A stretch of 64,000 nt of DNA from the NCBI RefSeq assembly GCF_013407855.1, contig NZ_JACBZH010000001.1, forward strand, positions 6,888,821 through 6,952,820, in the 5' to 3' direction. Under the pieces are notes generated by a model. The model was not told the DNA's origin, did no database searches, and saw nothing but the letters and a program-made list of their open reading frames with translations. Positions 42,826 to 51,667 of the stretch are shown here, one piece after another. The translations under genes and the position numbers were made by a program. The number at the start of each line of letters is the position of its first letter. The first letter of the stretch is position 1. Source of the DNA: Actinopolymorpha rutila. GTDB lineage: Bacteria; Actinomycetota; Actinomycetes; Propionibacteriales; Actinopolymorphaceae.

Positions 42826-44724
42826 TCAGGCCAGGCTCTCCAACCAGGCGTTGTGCAAGTCGGCGAACCGGCCGGTCTGCTCGATCAGCTGGCTGGGCGA
42901 CCCGTCCTCGACCACCCGGCCCTGCTCCATCACCAGCACCCGGTCGGCGATCTCCACCGTGGACAGCCGGTGGGCGATGATCAGCGCCGTACGGTCGGCG
43001 AGGATCGTCCGCAGCGCCCGCTGCACCAGCCGCTCGCTCGGCACGTCCAGGCTGGACGTCGCCTCGTCGAGGATCAGCACCGCCGGGTCGGCGAGGAACG
43101 CCCGGGCGAACGCGATCAGCTGCCGCTGCCCGGCCGACAGCCGGCCGCCGCGCTTGCCCACCTGGGTGTCGTACGCGTCCGGCAGCGCCTCGATGAACTC
43201 GTCCGCGCCGATGGCCCGCGCCGCCGCCACGACCTCCTTCATCGTGGCGTCCGGCCGCCCGAACCGGATGTTGTCGGCGACCGTTCCGGTGAACAGGAAG
43301 TTCTCCTGGGTCACCATGACCACGGCCGTGCGGAGGGTGGCCTCGTCGAGGTCGCGCAGGTCGACCCCGTCCAGGCGCACGCTCCCCTTCACCGGGTCGT
43401 AGAAGCGGGACAGCAGCTTCGCCAGCGTCGTCTTGCCGGCGCCGGTCGCACCCACCAGCGCGACCGTCTGGCCCGCGGGCATCCGCAGGTCCAGCTCGGG
43501 CAGCACCGGCCGGCCCTCGACGTACCCGAACTCGACGTGGTCGAAGTGCACCTCGCCGCGGGCGTTGTCGAGCTTGACCGGCTTGGCGGGCTCGGCCACC
43601 TCCGGCTTCTCCTCCAGCACACCGGACAGCTTCTCCAGCGCGGCACTGGCCGACTGGAACGTGTTGTAGAACTGGCTGATCTCCTGCATCGGCTCGTAGA
43701 ACTGCCGCAGGTAGAGCAGGAACGCCGCCAGCACACCGACGGTCACCGCGTCGTGGAACGCGAGCCAGCCGCCGTACAACAGCACCGCCGCCACGGTGAC
43801 GTTGCCGATCGCCTTCACACCCGGCATGAAGACCGCGATCAACCGCATGCCCTGCATGTTGGCGTCGCGGTAGTTGGCGTTGACCTCCTCGAAGATCTGC
43901 TGGTTGCGCGGTTCGCGGCGGAACGCCTGCACCGCGCGGATCCCGCCCATCGACTCCACGAAGTGCACGATGACGACCGCCACCGTCTCCCGCGTCTTGC
44001 GGTAGGCGATGCTGGACTTCTTCCGGAACCACTGGGTGAAGAACAGCAGGATCGGGATCGGGACCAGCGCCACCAGGCCGAGGTTGACGTCGAGGATCAG
44101 CAGCAGGACGGCCGTACCGACAAGGGTGAGCACCGCGCTCACCATGCTGTCGAAGCCGGACTGCAGCAGCTCGTAGATCGCCTCGATGTCGGAGGTCAGG
44201 CGGGAGATCACCCGACCGGAGGTGTACTTCTCGTGGAACGACAGCGACAGCTTCTGGAAGTGGTTGAAGATCCGTCGCCGCAGGTGGAGCAGAACCTCCT
44301 GGCCGATCCGCCCGGACAGCTGCAGGAACAACTGCCGGGTGACGGCCTGGGTGACCGCGGCCACCACCAGCGCCACCACGACGGTGACCAGCGTGGTGGC
44401 GCCCTCGTTGTGGACCAGCGGCGGGATGCCGCGGTCGATGCCCACCTTCACGAGGTACGGGATGGCCAGCCGGGCGGCGTTCTCGACCACCACCGCCACG
44501 ATCAGCAGGGCGATCAGCTTGCGGTAGGGACGGAGCAGATCGCCGAGCAGCTTCCGGGATCGCTCCCGGAGGAACACCGACGCCTTGTCGCCGATGTCGT
44601 CCTGTCCTTCGGACGCGACACCGCGCCAGCCCTGCTCCTCCACCGGCTGGGCGCCGGCGGTCTTCTGGTTCTCGTCGGCCTCGTCGCCGGAGGTCTGCGT
44701 CGTGGTCTGGGTCTGGGTCGTCAC
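42826..44724 (-). CDS. ABC exporter half-transporter, catalytically complete partner
   Basis: Type IV ABC exporter of 632 residues. A disordered Gln/Thr-rich start is followed by a six-helix membrane domain (~55-365; LIALLIVAVVVENAARLAIP) and an ATPase domain (~390-632): Walker A GATGAGKTTLAKLL, signature LSAGQRQL, Walker B AVLILDEATSSLD with the catalytic Glu. GTG at 44724 overlaps the upstream exporter's stop (GTGA), so the two half-transporters form a heterodimer. The other subunit has Asp in place of this Glu. Likely a multidrug- or lipid-type exporter; substrate not visible. Confidence 0.92.
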   Translation of the reverse strand: MTTQTQTTTQTSGDEADENQKTAGAQPVEEQGWRGVASEGQDDIGDKASVFLRERSRKLLGDLLRPYRKLIALLIVAVVVENAARLAIPYLVKVGIDRGIPPLVHNEGATTLVTVVVALVVAAVTQAVTRQLFLQLSGRIGQEVLLHLRRRIFNHFQKLSLSFHEKYTSGRVISRLTSDIEAIYELLQSGFDSMVSAVLTLVGTAVLLLILDVNLGLVALVPIPILLFFTQWFRKKSSIAYRKTRETVAVVIVHFVESMGGIRAVQAFRREPRNQQIFEEVNANYRDANMQGMRLIAVFMPGVKAIGNVTVAAVLLYGGWLAFHDAVTVGVLAAFLLYLRQFYEPMQEISQFYNTFQSASAALEKLSGVLEEKPEVAEPAKPVKLDNARGEVHFDHVEFGYVEGRPVLPELDLRMPAGQTVALVGATGAGKTTLAKLLSRFYDPVKGSVRLDGVDLRDLDEATLRTAVVMVTQENFLFTGTVADNIRFGRPDATMKEVVAAARAIGADEFIEALPDAYDTQVGKRGGRLSAGQRQLIAFARAFLADPAVLILDEATSSLDVPSERLVQRALRTILADRTALIIAHRLSTVEIADRVLVMEQGRVVEDGSPSQLIEQTGRFADLHNAWLESLA

Positions 44725-46550
44725 GAGTACACCTCCTCCGCCTCGAGGTCGGTGTCGGCGTCCTGGCCGAGCAACTCGCGGTAGGCGGGAACCTCGGCGA
44801 GCAGCTCCTGGTGGGTGCCGACGTGGGTCACCGTGCCGCCCTGCAGCAGGGCGACCTTGTCCGCCAGCAGCACTGTCGACGCCCGGTGGGCGACCACGAT
44901 GCCGGTGGCCTCGGCGAGCACGTACCGCAACGCCTTCTCCACCAGCGCCTCGGTCTCCACGTCCAGCGCGGACAGCGTGTCGTCGAGCACCAGGATCTTC
45001 GGCTTGGTGAGCACCGCCCGGGCCAGCGCCAGCCGCTGCCGCTGACCACCGGACAGCGACAGGCCCTGCTCGCCGATCCGGGTGTCCAGGCCCCACGGCA
45101 GGTCGTGCACGAACTTCGCCTGCGCGACCTCGAGTGCCTGGTGGACCTCCTCCTCCGTCGCATCGGTGCGACCGAGCGTGAGGTTCTCCCGCACGCTCAT
45201 GGAGAACAGCGTCGGCTCCTCGAAGGCCGTGGCCACGATCGAGCGCAGTGCCGGGAGGGTGAGGTCGCGGACGTCGCGCCCGTCGATGGTCACCCGGCCC
45301 GCGGTGACGTCGTGCAGCCGGGGCACCAGCGACGTCAACGTGGTCTTGCCGGTACCGGTCGCCCCCACGATCGCGACCGTCTCGCCCGGCTGGACGTCCA
45401 GCCACACGTCGTGCAGCACCGGAGCGTCGTCGTCGGGGAAGTGGAAGCCCACCCCCTCCAGCCGCAGGTGACCGGCCGCCCGCGGCGCCTCGTCCGAACC
45501 GCCCGCGATCGCCGGCTCGGTGTCGAGCACCTCCATCACCCGGTCGGAGGCGGTCATCGCCTCCTGCGCCATCGCGAGGATCTGGCCCAGTGAGGCGATC
45601 GGCCACACCAGCTGCAGCACCAGCGTGCTGAACGCCACCAGGTCGCCGAGCGTCAGAGCGCCCTTACCGACGGCCAGTGCCCCGAAGAGCAGGACGAAGG
45701 TGAGGGTGAGGTTGGGGACGAAGCCGAGGAACGTCCAGAACCTCGACGACAGCCGCACCTTGTCCATCGACGTGTCGTAGACCTGGCGTGCCTGCTCGTC
45801 GAACGTGTCGTACATGTGGTGCCGGCGGCCGAACGCCTTGATGACCCGGATCCCGACCGCGCCCTCCTCGACCACGGTCGCGAGGTCGCCCTGCTGGTCC
45901 TGCACCGCACGGGAGATCCGGATGTAGCGCTTCTGGAACCGGAGCGACATCACGATGACCGGCGCCGCGGACACGGCCACCAGCAGGCCCAGCGGCCAGT
46001 ACATCTGCAACAGCAACACCGTGACGACGCTCAGCTGGACGACGTTGGTGATGAGGAAGATGACGCCGAAGCCGAGGAACCGGCGGATGATCGACAGGTC
46101 GGTGGTGATCCGGGACAGCAGCTGGCCACTTTGCCAACCGCCGTGGAAGCTCATCGGCAGTCGCTGCAGATGAGCGTAGATGTCGTCGCGGATCTCGGTT
46201 TCCAGGCCGAGCACGGCCACGGACTGGATCCAGCGACGAAGGAAGATGAGGAACGCCTCGACGAGTCCGAGTACGACCGCCAGGACGCCCAGCAGGACCA
46301 GGCCGCGGGAGTCACGGTGCGCGATCGGTCCGTCGATGATGTGCTTGGTGATCAGCGGGATCGACAGGCTCGCGCCGACACCGACGAGTGCGGCGGCGAA
46401 CATCACGATCAGTCGGCCGACGTAGGGCCGAAGGTAGGTCCGCAACCGCCACAGGGAGTCGAGGCTACGGAGTCGGGATCTGGAGTTGTTGGTGGTACCG
46501 GGCTGGTTGGGCTGGTTGGCGACAGTCGCCGCCGAGGTATCTGATGGCAT
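44721..46550 (-). CDS. ABC exporter half-transporter with degenerate ATP site
   Basis: About 609 residues. Membrane domain ~40-330 (MFAAALVGVGASLSIPLITK; VIFLITNVVQLSVVTVLLL), ATPase domain ~365-600: Walker A GATGTGKTTLTSL, signature LSLSGGQRQRLALA, Walker B ILVLDDTLSALD. The residue after the Walker B Asp is Asp, not Glu, typical of the degenerate site in heterodimeric exporters of the BmrC/TM287 class. The ATG at 46550 is used; GTG at 46565 is in frame with GAGGA immediately upstream, so the start is uncertain. Confidence 0.92.
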   Translation of the reverse strand: MPSDTSAATVANQPNQPGTTNNSRSRLRSLDSLWRLRTYLRPYVGRLIVMFAAALVGVGASLSIPLITKHIIDGPIAHRDSRGLVLLGVLAVVLGLVEAFLIFLRRWIQSVAVLGLETEIRDDIYAHLQRLPMSFHGGWQSGQLLSRITTDLSIIRRFLGFGVIFLITNVVQLSVVTVLLLQMYWPLGLLVAVSAAPVIVMSLRFQKRYIRISRAVQDQQGDLATVVEEGAVGIRVIKAFGRRHHMYDTFDEQARQVYDTSMDKVRLSSRFWTFLGFVPNLTLTFVLLFGALAVGKGALTLGDLVAFSTLVLQLVWPIASLGQILAMAQEAMTASDRVMEVLDTEPAIAGGSDEAPRAAGHLRLEGVGFHFPDDDAPVLHDVWLDVQPGETVAIVGATGTGKTTLTSLVPRLHDVTAGRVTIDGRDVRDLTLPALRSIVATAFEEPTLFSMSVRENLTLGRTDATEEEVHQALEVAQAKFVHDLPWGLDTRIGEQGLSLSGGQRQRLALARAVLTKPKILVLDDTLSALDVETEALVEKALRYVLAEATGIVVAHRASTVLLADKVALLQGGTVTHVGTHQELLAEVPAYRELLGQDADTDLEAEEVYS

Positions 46551-46652
46551 TGTCGGGCAGGCCACTCCTCACCGAGTGCGTTTCGGAAGAAGGTCGCCGG
46601 ATCTAGAACGCCGCCCCTCCACGGGCGATCCGGCCAGGAAGCTGAGACCTCC

Positions 46653-47774
46653 TCAGGATAATCGGTTCGAACAACCACGCGCACCGGAGAAACCGCGATG
46701 CCCGGGTGAGACCGCCAAGCTCCGTTGAGCTTCTGGCCGAACCTGGCCAGGCACCGCCACCGCAGCCGGACGTACGACATACAGCACGTGACTCATCCCG
46801 GCGTGCGGGACCTCACGGGCGAAGCGCATTCCCAACCGGTCCATCACCGCACGTGAACGCGTGTTGTGCGGCACCGTGAAGGCGACCACCTCCCGCGCAC
46901 CGAGCTCGGTGAACGCGAGCACCAGACCGGCCGTACCGATCTCGGTCGCGTAACCGCGGCCCCACCGGTCCGGGCGTACCGTCCACCCCACCTCGTGCGT
47001 CGAACGGCCGTCGAGGGTGTACGGAGCGACGCCACCTCGGCCGACGAGCTCGCCGTCGTCACGGTCGTAGGCGACCCACGTACCGAACCCCGCGGCGTCC
47101 CAGCCGGCGCGCAGGCGCAGCACGCTTCGCCGCGTGGACTCCTGCGTCCACGCGCCACCGAGCCACCCCGCCACCTCCGGCCGGGCGTGCAGCCGCCACA
47201 GGTCCATCCCGTGTTCGGGTCCGACCGGCTCCAGCCGCAGCCGTCGGGTCAGCCGGGTACGCGCGGCCTTCACCACGACTCCTGCCAGGCCGGGGTCGGC
47301 CACGGTCGCGGGCGACCGCAGCCATCCGGCGTCGCCGAGACCGGCCCAGGTGAACGCGTCGTGGTCGGTGCCGGCCAGGTCCGGTGCCGGGACGGGAGTC
47401 GGGGTCGGTCCCAGGTCCGGTGCCGGGGCGGGGTCGGGCATCGCGGCGGGCTCTGCCGCGGAGACCAGGAAGCTGAGCTCGCGACGGACCGGCCGGCCCC
47501 CACGACCTGATCCGGACGGCCCGTCCAGCATCGGCTCGACCCCGCGGACGGTCCAGCCGGTCGTCCGGGCCACCGCGTCATGGAGGGTCTCACCGATGGT
47601 GGCACCGACCGGTACGTCGGCGACGACGGGTTCCCAGGTGCCGGGCCACGGCGCCCGGTCGGGCCGCCGCAGCAGCAGGATCCGGTGCCGCCGGTCGCGA
47701 ACGAGCGCGGTCACCCGCAGCGCGGGCCCGTCCTGGTCACGGGTCAGCCCGCACAGGTCTGCGGAGACGCCCAT
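46653..47774 (-). CDS. NUDIX hydrolase-like / GNAT acetyltransferase fusion
   Basis: A 373-residue two-domain protein. Residues ~15-165 look like a NUDIX fold (VTALVRDRRHRILLLRRPDR, WEPVVADVPVGATIGETLHD), but a clear Nudix box (GX5EX7REUXEEXGU) is not seen: the corresponding stretch is VPVGATIGETLHDAVARTTG, so hydrolase activity is doubtful. A Pro-rich linker (PAPAPDLGPTPTPVPAPDLA) leads to a GNAT domain (~180-345; GWTVRPDRWGRGYATEIGTA, PHNTRSRAVMDRLGMRF). Probably modifies a small molecule or protein; a regulatory degenerate NUDIX domain is possible. It lies 87 bp upstream of the exporter operon on the same strand. Confidence 0.75.
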   Translation of the reverse strand: MGVSADLCGLTRDQDGPALRVTALVRDRRHRILLLRRPDRAPWPGTWEPVVADVPVGATIGETLHDAVARTTGWTVRGVEPMLDGPSGSGRGGRPVRRELSFLVSAAEPAAMPDPAPAPDLGPTPTPVPAPDLAGTDHDAFTWAGLGDAGWLRSPATVADPGLAGVVVKAARTRLTRRLRLEPVGPEHGMDLWRLHARPEVAGWLGGAWTQESTRRSVLRLRAGWDAAGFGTWVAYDRDDGELVGRGGVAPYTLDGRSTHEVGWTVRPDRWGRGYATEIGTAGLVLAFTELGAREVVAFTVPHNTRSRAVMDRLGMRFAREVPHAGMSHVLYVVRPAAVAVPGQVRPEAQRSLAVSPGHRGFSGARGCSNRLS

Positions 47775-47864
47775 GAACTCCGCCTACCCACCTGCGGCGC
47801 CCACACTCGCAAGGAGCCACGCCGGGCCAGGCAGGCGGTCGGGACAGGTGCCGGCGGACCCGCG

Positions 47865-48956
47865 TCAGGCGGTTCGGGCGGCCCAGCGTCCGGCGAGCTC
47901 CAAGAAGAGGTCGTTGGCGGCCGGCTCGCCGACGCTCACCCGGCACCCCTCGTCGCCGAACGGCCGGACCACGACGCCACCTTCTTCACACGCCCGCGCG
48001 AACGCCTGCGTGTCGGCGCCGAGCGGAAGCCAGCTGAAGTTGGCCTCGGTCGCGGGTACGTCGAAGCCGAGCGCCCGCAGCCCCTCGGCCACCCGGGTGC
48101 GCTCCTTGACCAGCACCTCGACCTGTTCCAGAAGTTCGTTCTCGCAGGCCAGCGCCGCCAGGGCCGCCTCCTCCGCGACGCTGGAGACCGCGAACGGCGG
48201 GGTGCACACCCGCAGTGCCTCGGCGACCGGGTCGTGTGCGATCGCGTACCCGACCCGGAAGTTGGCCAGGCAGTACGCCTTGGAGAAGGTCCGCAACACG
48301 CAGACGTTCGGGTACTCGCGGTACAACGCCAGCCCGTCGGCGGCCGCCGGGTCACGGACGAACTGCAGGTAGGCCTCGTCGACCACGATCAGCACGTCGC
48401 GCGGGACCTGCGCGCAGAAGTCGGCCAGCTCCTGGTGCGTGACCACCGGGCCGGTCGGGTTGTTCGGCGTACAGACGATCACGACCCTGGTCCGCTCGGT
48501 GATCGCGGCGGCCATCGCCGGAAGGTCGTGCCGGGCTCCGGTGGTCAGCGGCACCTCGATCCGGGTGGCGCCGGCGACCTGGGCCGCGATCGGGTAGGCC
48601 TCGAACGAGCGCCAGGCGTACACCACCTCGTCGCCGGGCTCGCAGGTCGCCTGGAGCAGGTGGTAGAGGAGCGCCACCGAACCCGTACCCGTGGCGAAGT
48701 GACCGGGCGGGACGTCGAGCCGGTCCGACAGCGCGCCGACCAGCCGGCCGCAGGCGAGGTCGGGGTAGCGGTTCATCACCCGGCTGGCCTCGTGCGCGGC
48801 CTCGACGAGGGCGGGCAGCGGCGGGAACGGGTTCTCGTTGCTGGACAGCTTGTACGTCGGCCGGTCGGTGGCCGCCGCGGCCGGTCGGCCCGGCTTGTAC
48901 GACGGGATGCCCTGGAGGGCTCTGCGCAGGCGAGGTCCGGTCGACGGATCGGTCAT
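47865..48956 (-). CDS. hisC: Histidinol-phosphate / aromatic aminotransferase (HisC family)
   Basis: PLP-dependent class I/II aminotransferase of 363 residues. The N-terminus YKLSSNENPFPPLP is a HisC/Pat hallmark; VVIVCTPNNPTGPVV, VDEAYLQFV and the PLP-lysine motif LRTFSKAYCLANFRVGYAI follow. Stand-alone location away from his genes suggests either the histidinol-phosphate enzyme or the paralogous phenylalanine aminotransferase (Pat) of actinobacteria; these cannot be separated here. The ATG at 48956 is chosen because the protein start matches the family; the frame is open to 49034. Confidence 0.88.
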   Translation of the reverse strand: MTDPSTGPRLRRALQGIPSYKPGRPAAAATDRPTYKLSSNENPFPPLPALVEAAHEASRVMNRYPDLACGRLVGALSDRLDVPPGHFATGTGSVALLYHLLQATCEPGDEVVYAWRSFEAYPIAAQVAGATRIEVPLTTGARHDLPAMAAAITERTRVVIVCTPNNPTGPVVTHQELADFCAQVPRDVLIVVDEAYLQFVRDPAAADGLALYREYPNVCVLRTFSKAYCLANFRVGYAIAHDPVAEALRVCTPPFAVSSVAEEAALAALACENELLEQVEVLVKERTRVAEGLRALGFDVPATEANFSWLPLGADTQAFARACEEGGVVVRPFGDEGCRVSVGEPAANDLFLELAGRWAARTA

Positions 48957-49075
48957 GCTCCTCACCATAGGGTCTGCCGGGCGGGATACGGCGCCCGGAT
49001 CCTGCACCACGTCGAAGCGCTCCTCCGTGACCACCGGCGGCCCCGTCTGCCCGGCGATCAGGCACGCTTGGTGAC

Positions 49076-49768
49076 GTGCGGGCAGACGAGGCAGGCGAGG
49101 TCGACGAGCGCGACGAGCGCGACGCCCACCATTCGGACGAACCGGACTCGCTGGCCCGGGTGCTCGGCGGCTGGGAGGCCTCCGTCGACGCCACTTTGCC
49201 GCCGGTCGCGTTCGTGGCCGGCTGGCTGCTCGCCGGCAACTCGGTGGGTTGGGGCGTCGCGGCCGCGCTGGCAGTCGGGGTCGTGGTGGCGGCCTACCGG
49301 TGGTCGCGGGGTGCCCGGCCGCGCGCGGTCCTGCTCGGACTGCTCGGGGTCGCGGTCGCCGCCGTGGTCGTACTGCGGACCGGCCGGGCGGCCGACTTCT
49401 TCCTGGTCCAACTCGCCACCAACGCCGCCAGCGGGCTGGCCTGGATCGTGAGCATCGTGGTTCGCCGGCCGCTGCTCGGCATCGTCGTGGGCACCGCGCT
49501 CCGGCAGCGCGGGGGCTGGCGACGTGACCCCGACCTGCTGCGGGCGTACGGCATGGCCTCCTGGGTGTGGGTCGGTCAGTACGCCGTACGGGTGAGCGTC
49601 TTCGGCGCGCTGTACGCCGCCGACGCGGTGGTGGCCCTGGCCGCCGCCCGGGCCGCGCTCACCTGGCCGCTGGTCGCGGCGTGTGTCGCGGTGAGCGCGT
49701 GGGTGCTGAGGCGTTCACTCCCGGCCGGGCATCCCGGCTTCCGGCGTCCCCGCGTCGAGGAGTCCTGA
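49076..49768 (+). CDS. DUF3159 membrane protein
   Basis: A 230-residue membrane protein with an acidic N-terminus (~1-35) and about five helices. Characteristic pieces are LPPVAFVAGWLLAGNSVGWG, RAADFFLVQLATNAASGLAW, and RPLLGIVVG followed by LRAYGMASWVWVGQYAVRV, the recurring pattern of DUF3159, often found near tRNA or cell-envelope genes in actinobacteria. No function is established. GTG start at 49076; the RBS is weak. It is divergent from the hisC-like gene with 119 bp between starts. Confidence 0.8.
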   Translation: MRADEAGEVDERDERDAHHSDEPDSLARVLGGWEASVDATLPPVAFVAGWLLAGNSVGWGVAAALAVGVVVAAYRWSRGARPRAVLLGLLGVAVAAVVVLRTGRAADFFLVQLATNAASGLAWIVSIVVRRPLLGIVVGTALRQRGGWRRDPDLLRAYGMASWVWVGQYAVRVSVFGALYAADAVVALAAARAALTWPLVAACVAVSAWVLRRSLPAGHPGFRRPRVEES

Positions 49769-49855
49769 CCGGCCGGAACCCCGCGCATTTCGGTGGCCCG
49801 AACGGCCGCGCTCTCGCGATCATGGCGACTTCGTGCCGTGACCGAGGGGAGCCCC

Positions 49856-50548
49856 ATGCCCGACACACCATCCACGCCATCCACGCCGCCGGTGCCGCCG
49901 GTGCCGCCGGTGCCCGCCGACCCGACGGTGCTGCATCCGATACCGGACCAGCCGCGGGTGGTGCTGCTCCGGCCGCTGGTCACGTCGCCGTTGATCGAGG
50001 TCGGCGAGTTCACCTACTACGACGATCCGGACGAGCCGACGGAGTTCGAGACCCGCAACGTGCTCTACCACTACGGGCCGGAGCGGCTGGTGATCGGCAG
50101 ATTCTGCGCCCTGGGTACGGGCGTTCGGTTCCTGATGAACGGCGCCAACCACCGGATGGACGGCCCGTCGACGTTCCCGTTCCCGATCATGGGTGGTTCG
50201 TGGGCGGAGCACTTCGACCAGATCACCGGCCTGCCCGGGCGCGGCGACACGGTGGTGGGGCACGACGTCTGGCTCGGCTACGGGGCGATGGTGATGCCGG
50301 GAGTACGGATCGGGCACGGCGCGATCGTCGCCTCCGGCTCGGTCGTGGTGGACGACGTTCCCGACTACGGCATCGCCGGCGGCAACCCGGCCCGGCTGAT
50401 CCGGTACCGCCACAGCGAGGCGGACATCGCCCGCCTGCTCGCGGTGGCGTGGTGGGACTGGCCGCTCCAGCACCTCACCGAACACGTCCGGACGGTCATG
50501 TCGGGCACCGTCGCCGACCTCGAGGCGGCGGCTCCGGGTTCCACCTGA
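49856..50548 (+). CDS. Hexapeptide acetyltransferase (CatB/Vat-like)
   Basis: Left-handed beta-helix O-acetyltransferase of 230 residues, of the xenobiotic acetyltransferase type. The Pro-rich start (PSTPPVPPVPPVPADPTVLH) precedes IEVGEFTYYDDPDEP, RLVIGRFCALGTGVRFLMNG (with NHRMDGPSTFPF), and DTVVGHDVWLGYGAMVMPGV, the imperfect I-G hexapeptides with the catalytic His in NGANHRMDG. Family members acetylate chloramphenicol or streptogramin A, but many genomic copies act on unknown acceptors; resistance is not proven. GAGGGGAG precedes the ATG at 49856. Confidence 0.88.
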   Translation: MPDTPSTPSTPPVPPVPPVPADPTVLHPIPDQPRVVLLRPLVTSPLIEVGEFTYYDDPDEPTEFETRNVLYHYGPERLVIGRFCALGTGVRFLMNGANHRMDGPSTFPFPIMGGSWAEHFDQITGLPGRGDTVVGHDVWLGYGAMVMPGVRIGHGAIVASGSVVVDDVPDYGIAGGNPARLIRYRHSEADIARLLAVAWWDWPLQHLTEHVRTVMSGTVADLEAAAPGST

Positions 50549-50613
50549 GCCTTGCCTGACCCGATGCCGACGGTCCGAATCTCTTCACTCAGGTCTTGTC
50601 GCCGTCGTATCGG

Positions 50614-50623
50614 CGATATATCG
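50614..50623. promoter_or_regulatory. Palindromic CGATATATCG site upstream of the PadR-type gene
   Basis: CGATATATCG (50614-50623) is an AT-rich palindrome in GC-rich DNA, 53 bp upstream of the PadR-type ATG, and overlaps a probable promoter (TTGTCG at 50596). PadR regulators in actinobacteria commonly bind such TATA-centred dyads for autorepression. Confidence 0.55.
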
Positions 50624-50676
50624 TGAACCATCGAACGACACTCGGCGACACGTCGCCAGACCTGAGGAGAGATCAC

Positions 50677-51630
50677 ATGACTCGGCACAGCACACCTTTC
50701 GCGAAGTTCGGGGCCGGCGCGTTCGGACCCGGACGAGGTGAACGCCCGGGACGCCCGGAGGGCCGGGGGCCGTTCGGGCACGCACGGTTCGGCCCGTTCG
50801 GCTCCACCGGTTTCGAGCCGCCTCCGCCCGGCCCACACCCGAGCGGTGAGTTCGGCGACGCCGGCAGCGAGTACGACGTCCCCGGCGACCCGGCGGAGCA
50901 CTTCCGTGGCCACTTCCACGGCGCACACGGAGAGCACGGAGAACACGAAGGACGCGGCGGCGGAGGTCGCGGCCGCGGTGGGCGAGGCCGCGGAGGCGGC
51001 GGCCGGGGACGCGGTGGTTTCGGCCCCGGCGGCTTCGGTCCCGGTGGGTTCGGCGGCTTCGGCTTCGGCGGCCCGGGCGGTCCCGGCGGCTGGGGTCGCG
51101 GCGGCTGGGGTCCGCCGTTCGGGCCCGGCCGTGGGCCGCGGGCGCGCCGCGGCGACGTCCGGTCCGGAATCCTGCACCTGCTCGCCGACACCGGCCGGCC
51201 GATGCACGGCTACGAGATGATCCGGGAACTCGCCGAACGCAGCGGCGGAGCCTGGCGCCCCAGCGCGGGTTCGATCTACCCCACGCTGCAGTTGCTCGAG
51301 GACGAGGGCCTGGTCACCTCCACCGAGGAGGGCGGCAAGCGGTCCTACGCCCTCACCGACGCCGGCCGCGAACACGTGGCCACCCGCGAGGGACAGGCGC
51401 CGTGGGAGGAGTTCGCCGAGCCCGCCGACTCGCCGTGGCACGAACTGCGGAACGCCGGGATGGGCCTGGCCGCCGCCGCGATGCAGGGCGCCCAGGTGGC
51501 CGACGAGAACCAGTTCGCCCGGATCGTCGACACGCTGCACGAGGCCAGGTCGAAGATCTACCGGATCCTCGGCGAGGACCAGCCCCGCGGTGACGCGGAC
51601 GCGGTCGAAGAAGAGGACGAAGACGAGTGA
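50677..51630 (+). CDS. PadR-family transcriptional regulator with long Gly-rich N-terminus
   Basis: A 317-residue regulator. The winged-helix PadR domain begins near residue ~168: VRSGILHLLADTGRPMHGYE, AGSIYPTLQLLEDEGLVTS, and GKRSYALTDAG. A C-terminal helical dimerisation segment and acidic tail follow. The preceding ~160 residues are unusual: Pro/Gly-rich, a His-rich stretch (HGAHGEHGEHEGRG), then Arg-Gly repeats (GRGRGGRGRGGGGRGRGG) and FGPGG repeats, probably disordered. CTGAGGAGAG is its RBS. It likely represses itself through the upstream palindrome; targets unknown. Confidence 0.85.
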   Translation: MTRHSTPFAKFGAGAFGPGRGERPGRPEGRGPFGHARFGPFGSTGFEPPPPGPHPSGEFGDAGSEYDVPGDPAEHFRGHFHGAHGEHGEHEGRGGGGRGRGGRGRGGGGRGRGGFGPGGFGPGGFGGFGFGGPGGPGGWGRGGWGPPFGPGRGPRARRGDVRSGILHLLADTGRPMHGYEMIRELAERSGGAWRPSAGSIYPTLQLLEDEGLVTSTEEGGKRSYALTDAGREHVATREGQAPWEEFAEPADSPWHELRNAGMGLAAAAMQGAQVADENQFARIVDTLHEARSKIYRILGEDQPRGDADAVEEEDEDE

Positions 51631-51631
51631 C

Positions 51632-51667
51632 GTACGCCTGACCCACTAGTGAAGTACGCCTGACCCA
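51632..51667. repeat. 22-bp tandem duplication joining PadR stop and phosphatase start
   Basis: GTACGCCTGACCCA occurs at 51632-51645 and 51654-51667, period 22, each preceded by a TGA triplet and followed by similar bases. The first copy begins one base after the PadR-type stop; the second ends on the A of the next gene's ATG (51667). Confidence 0.7.
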
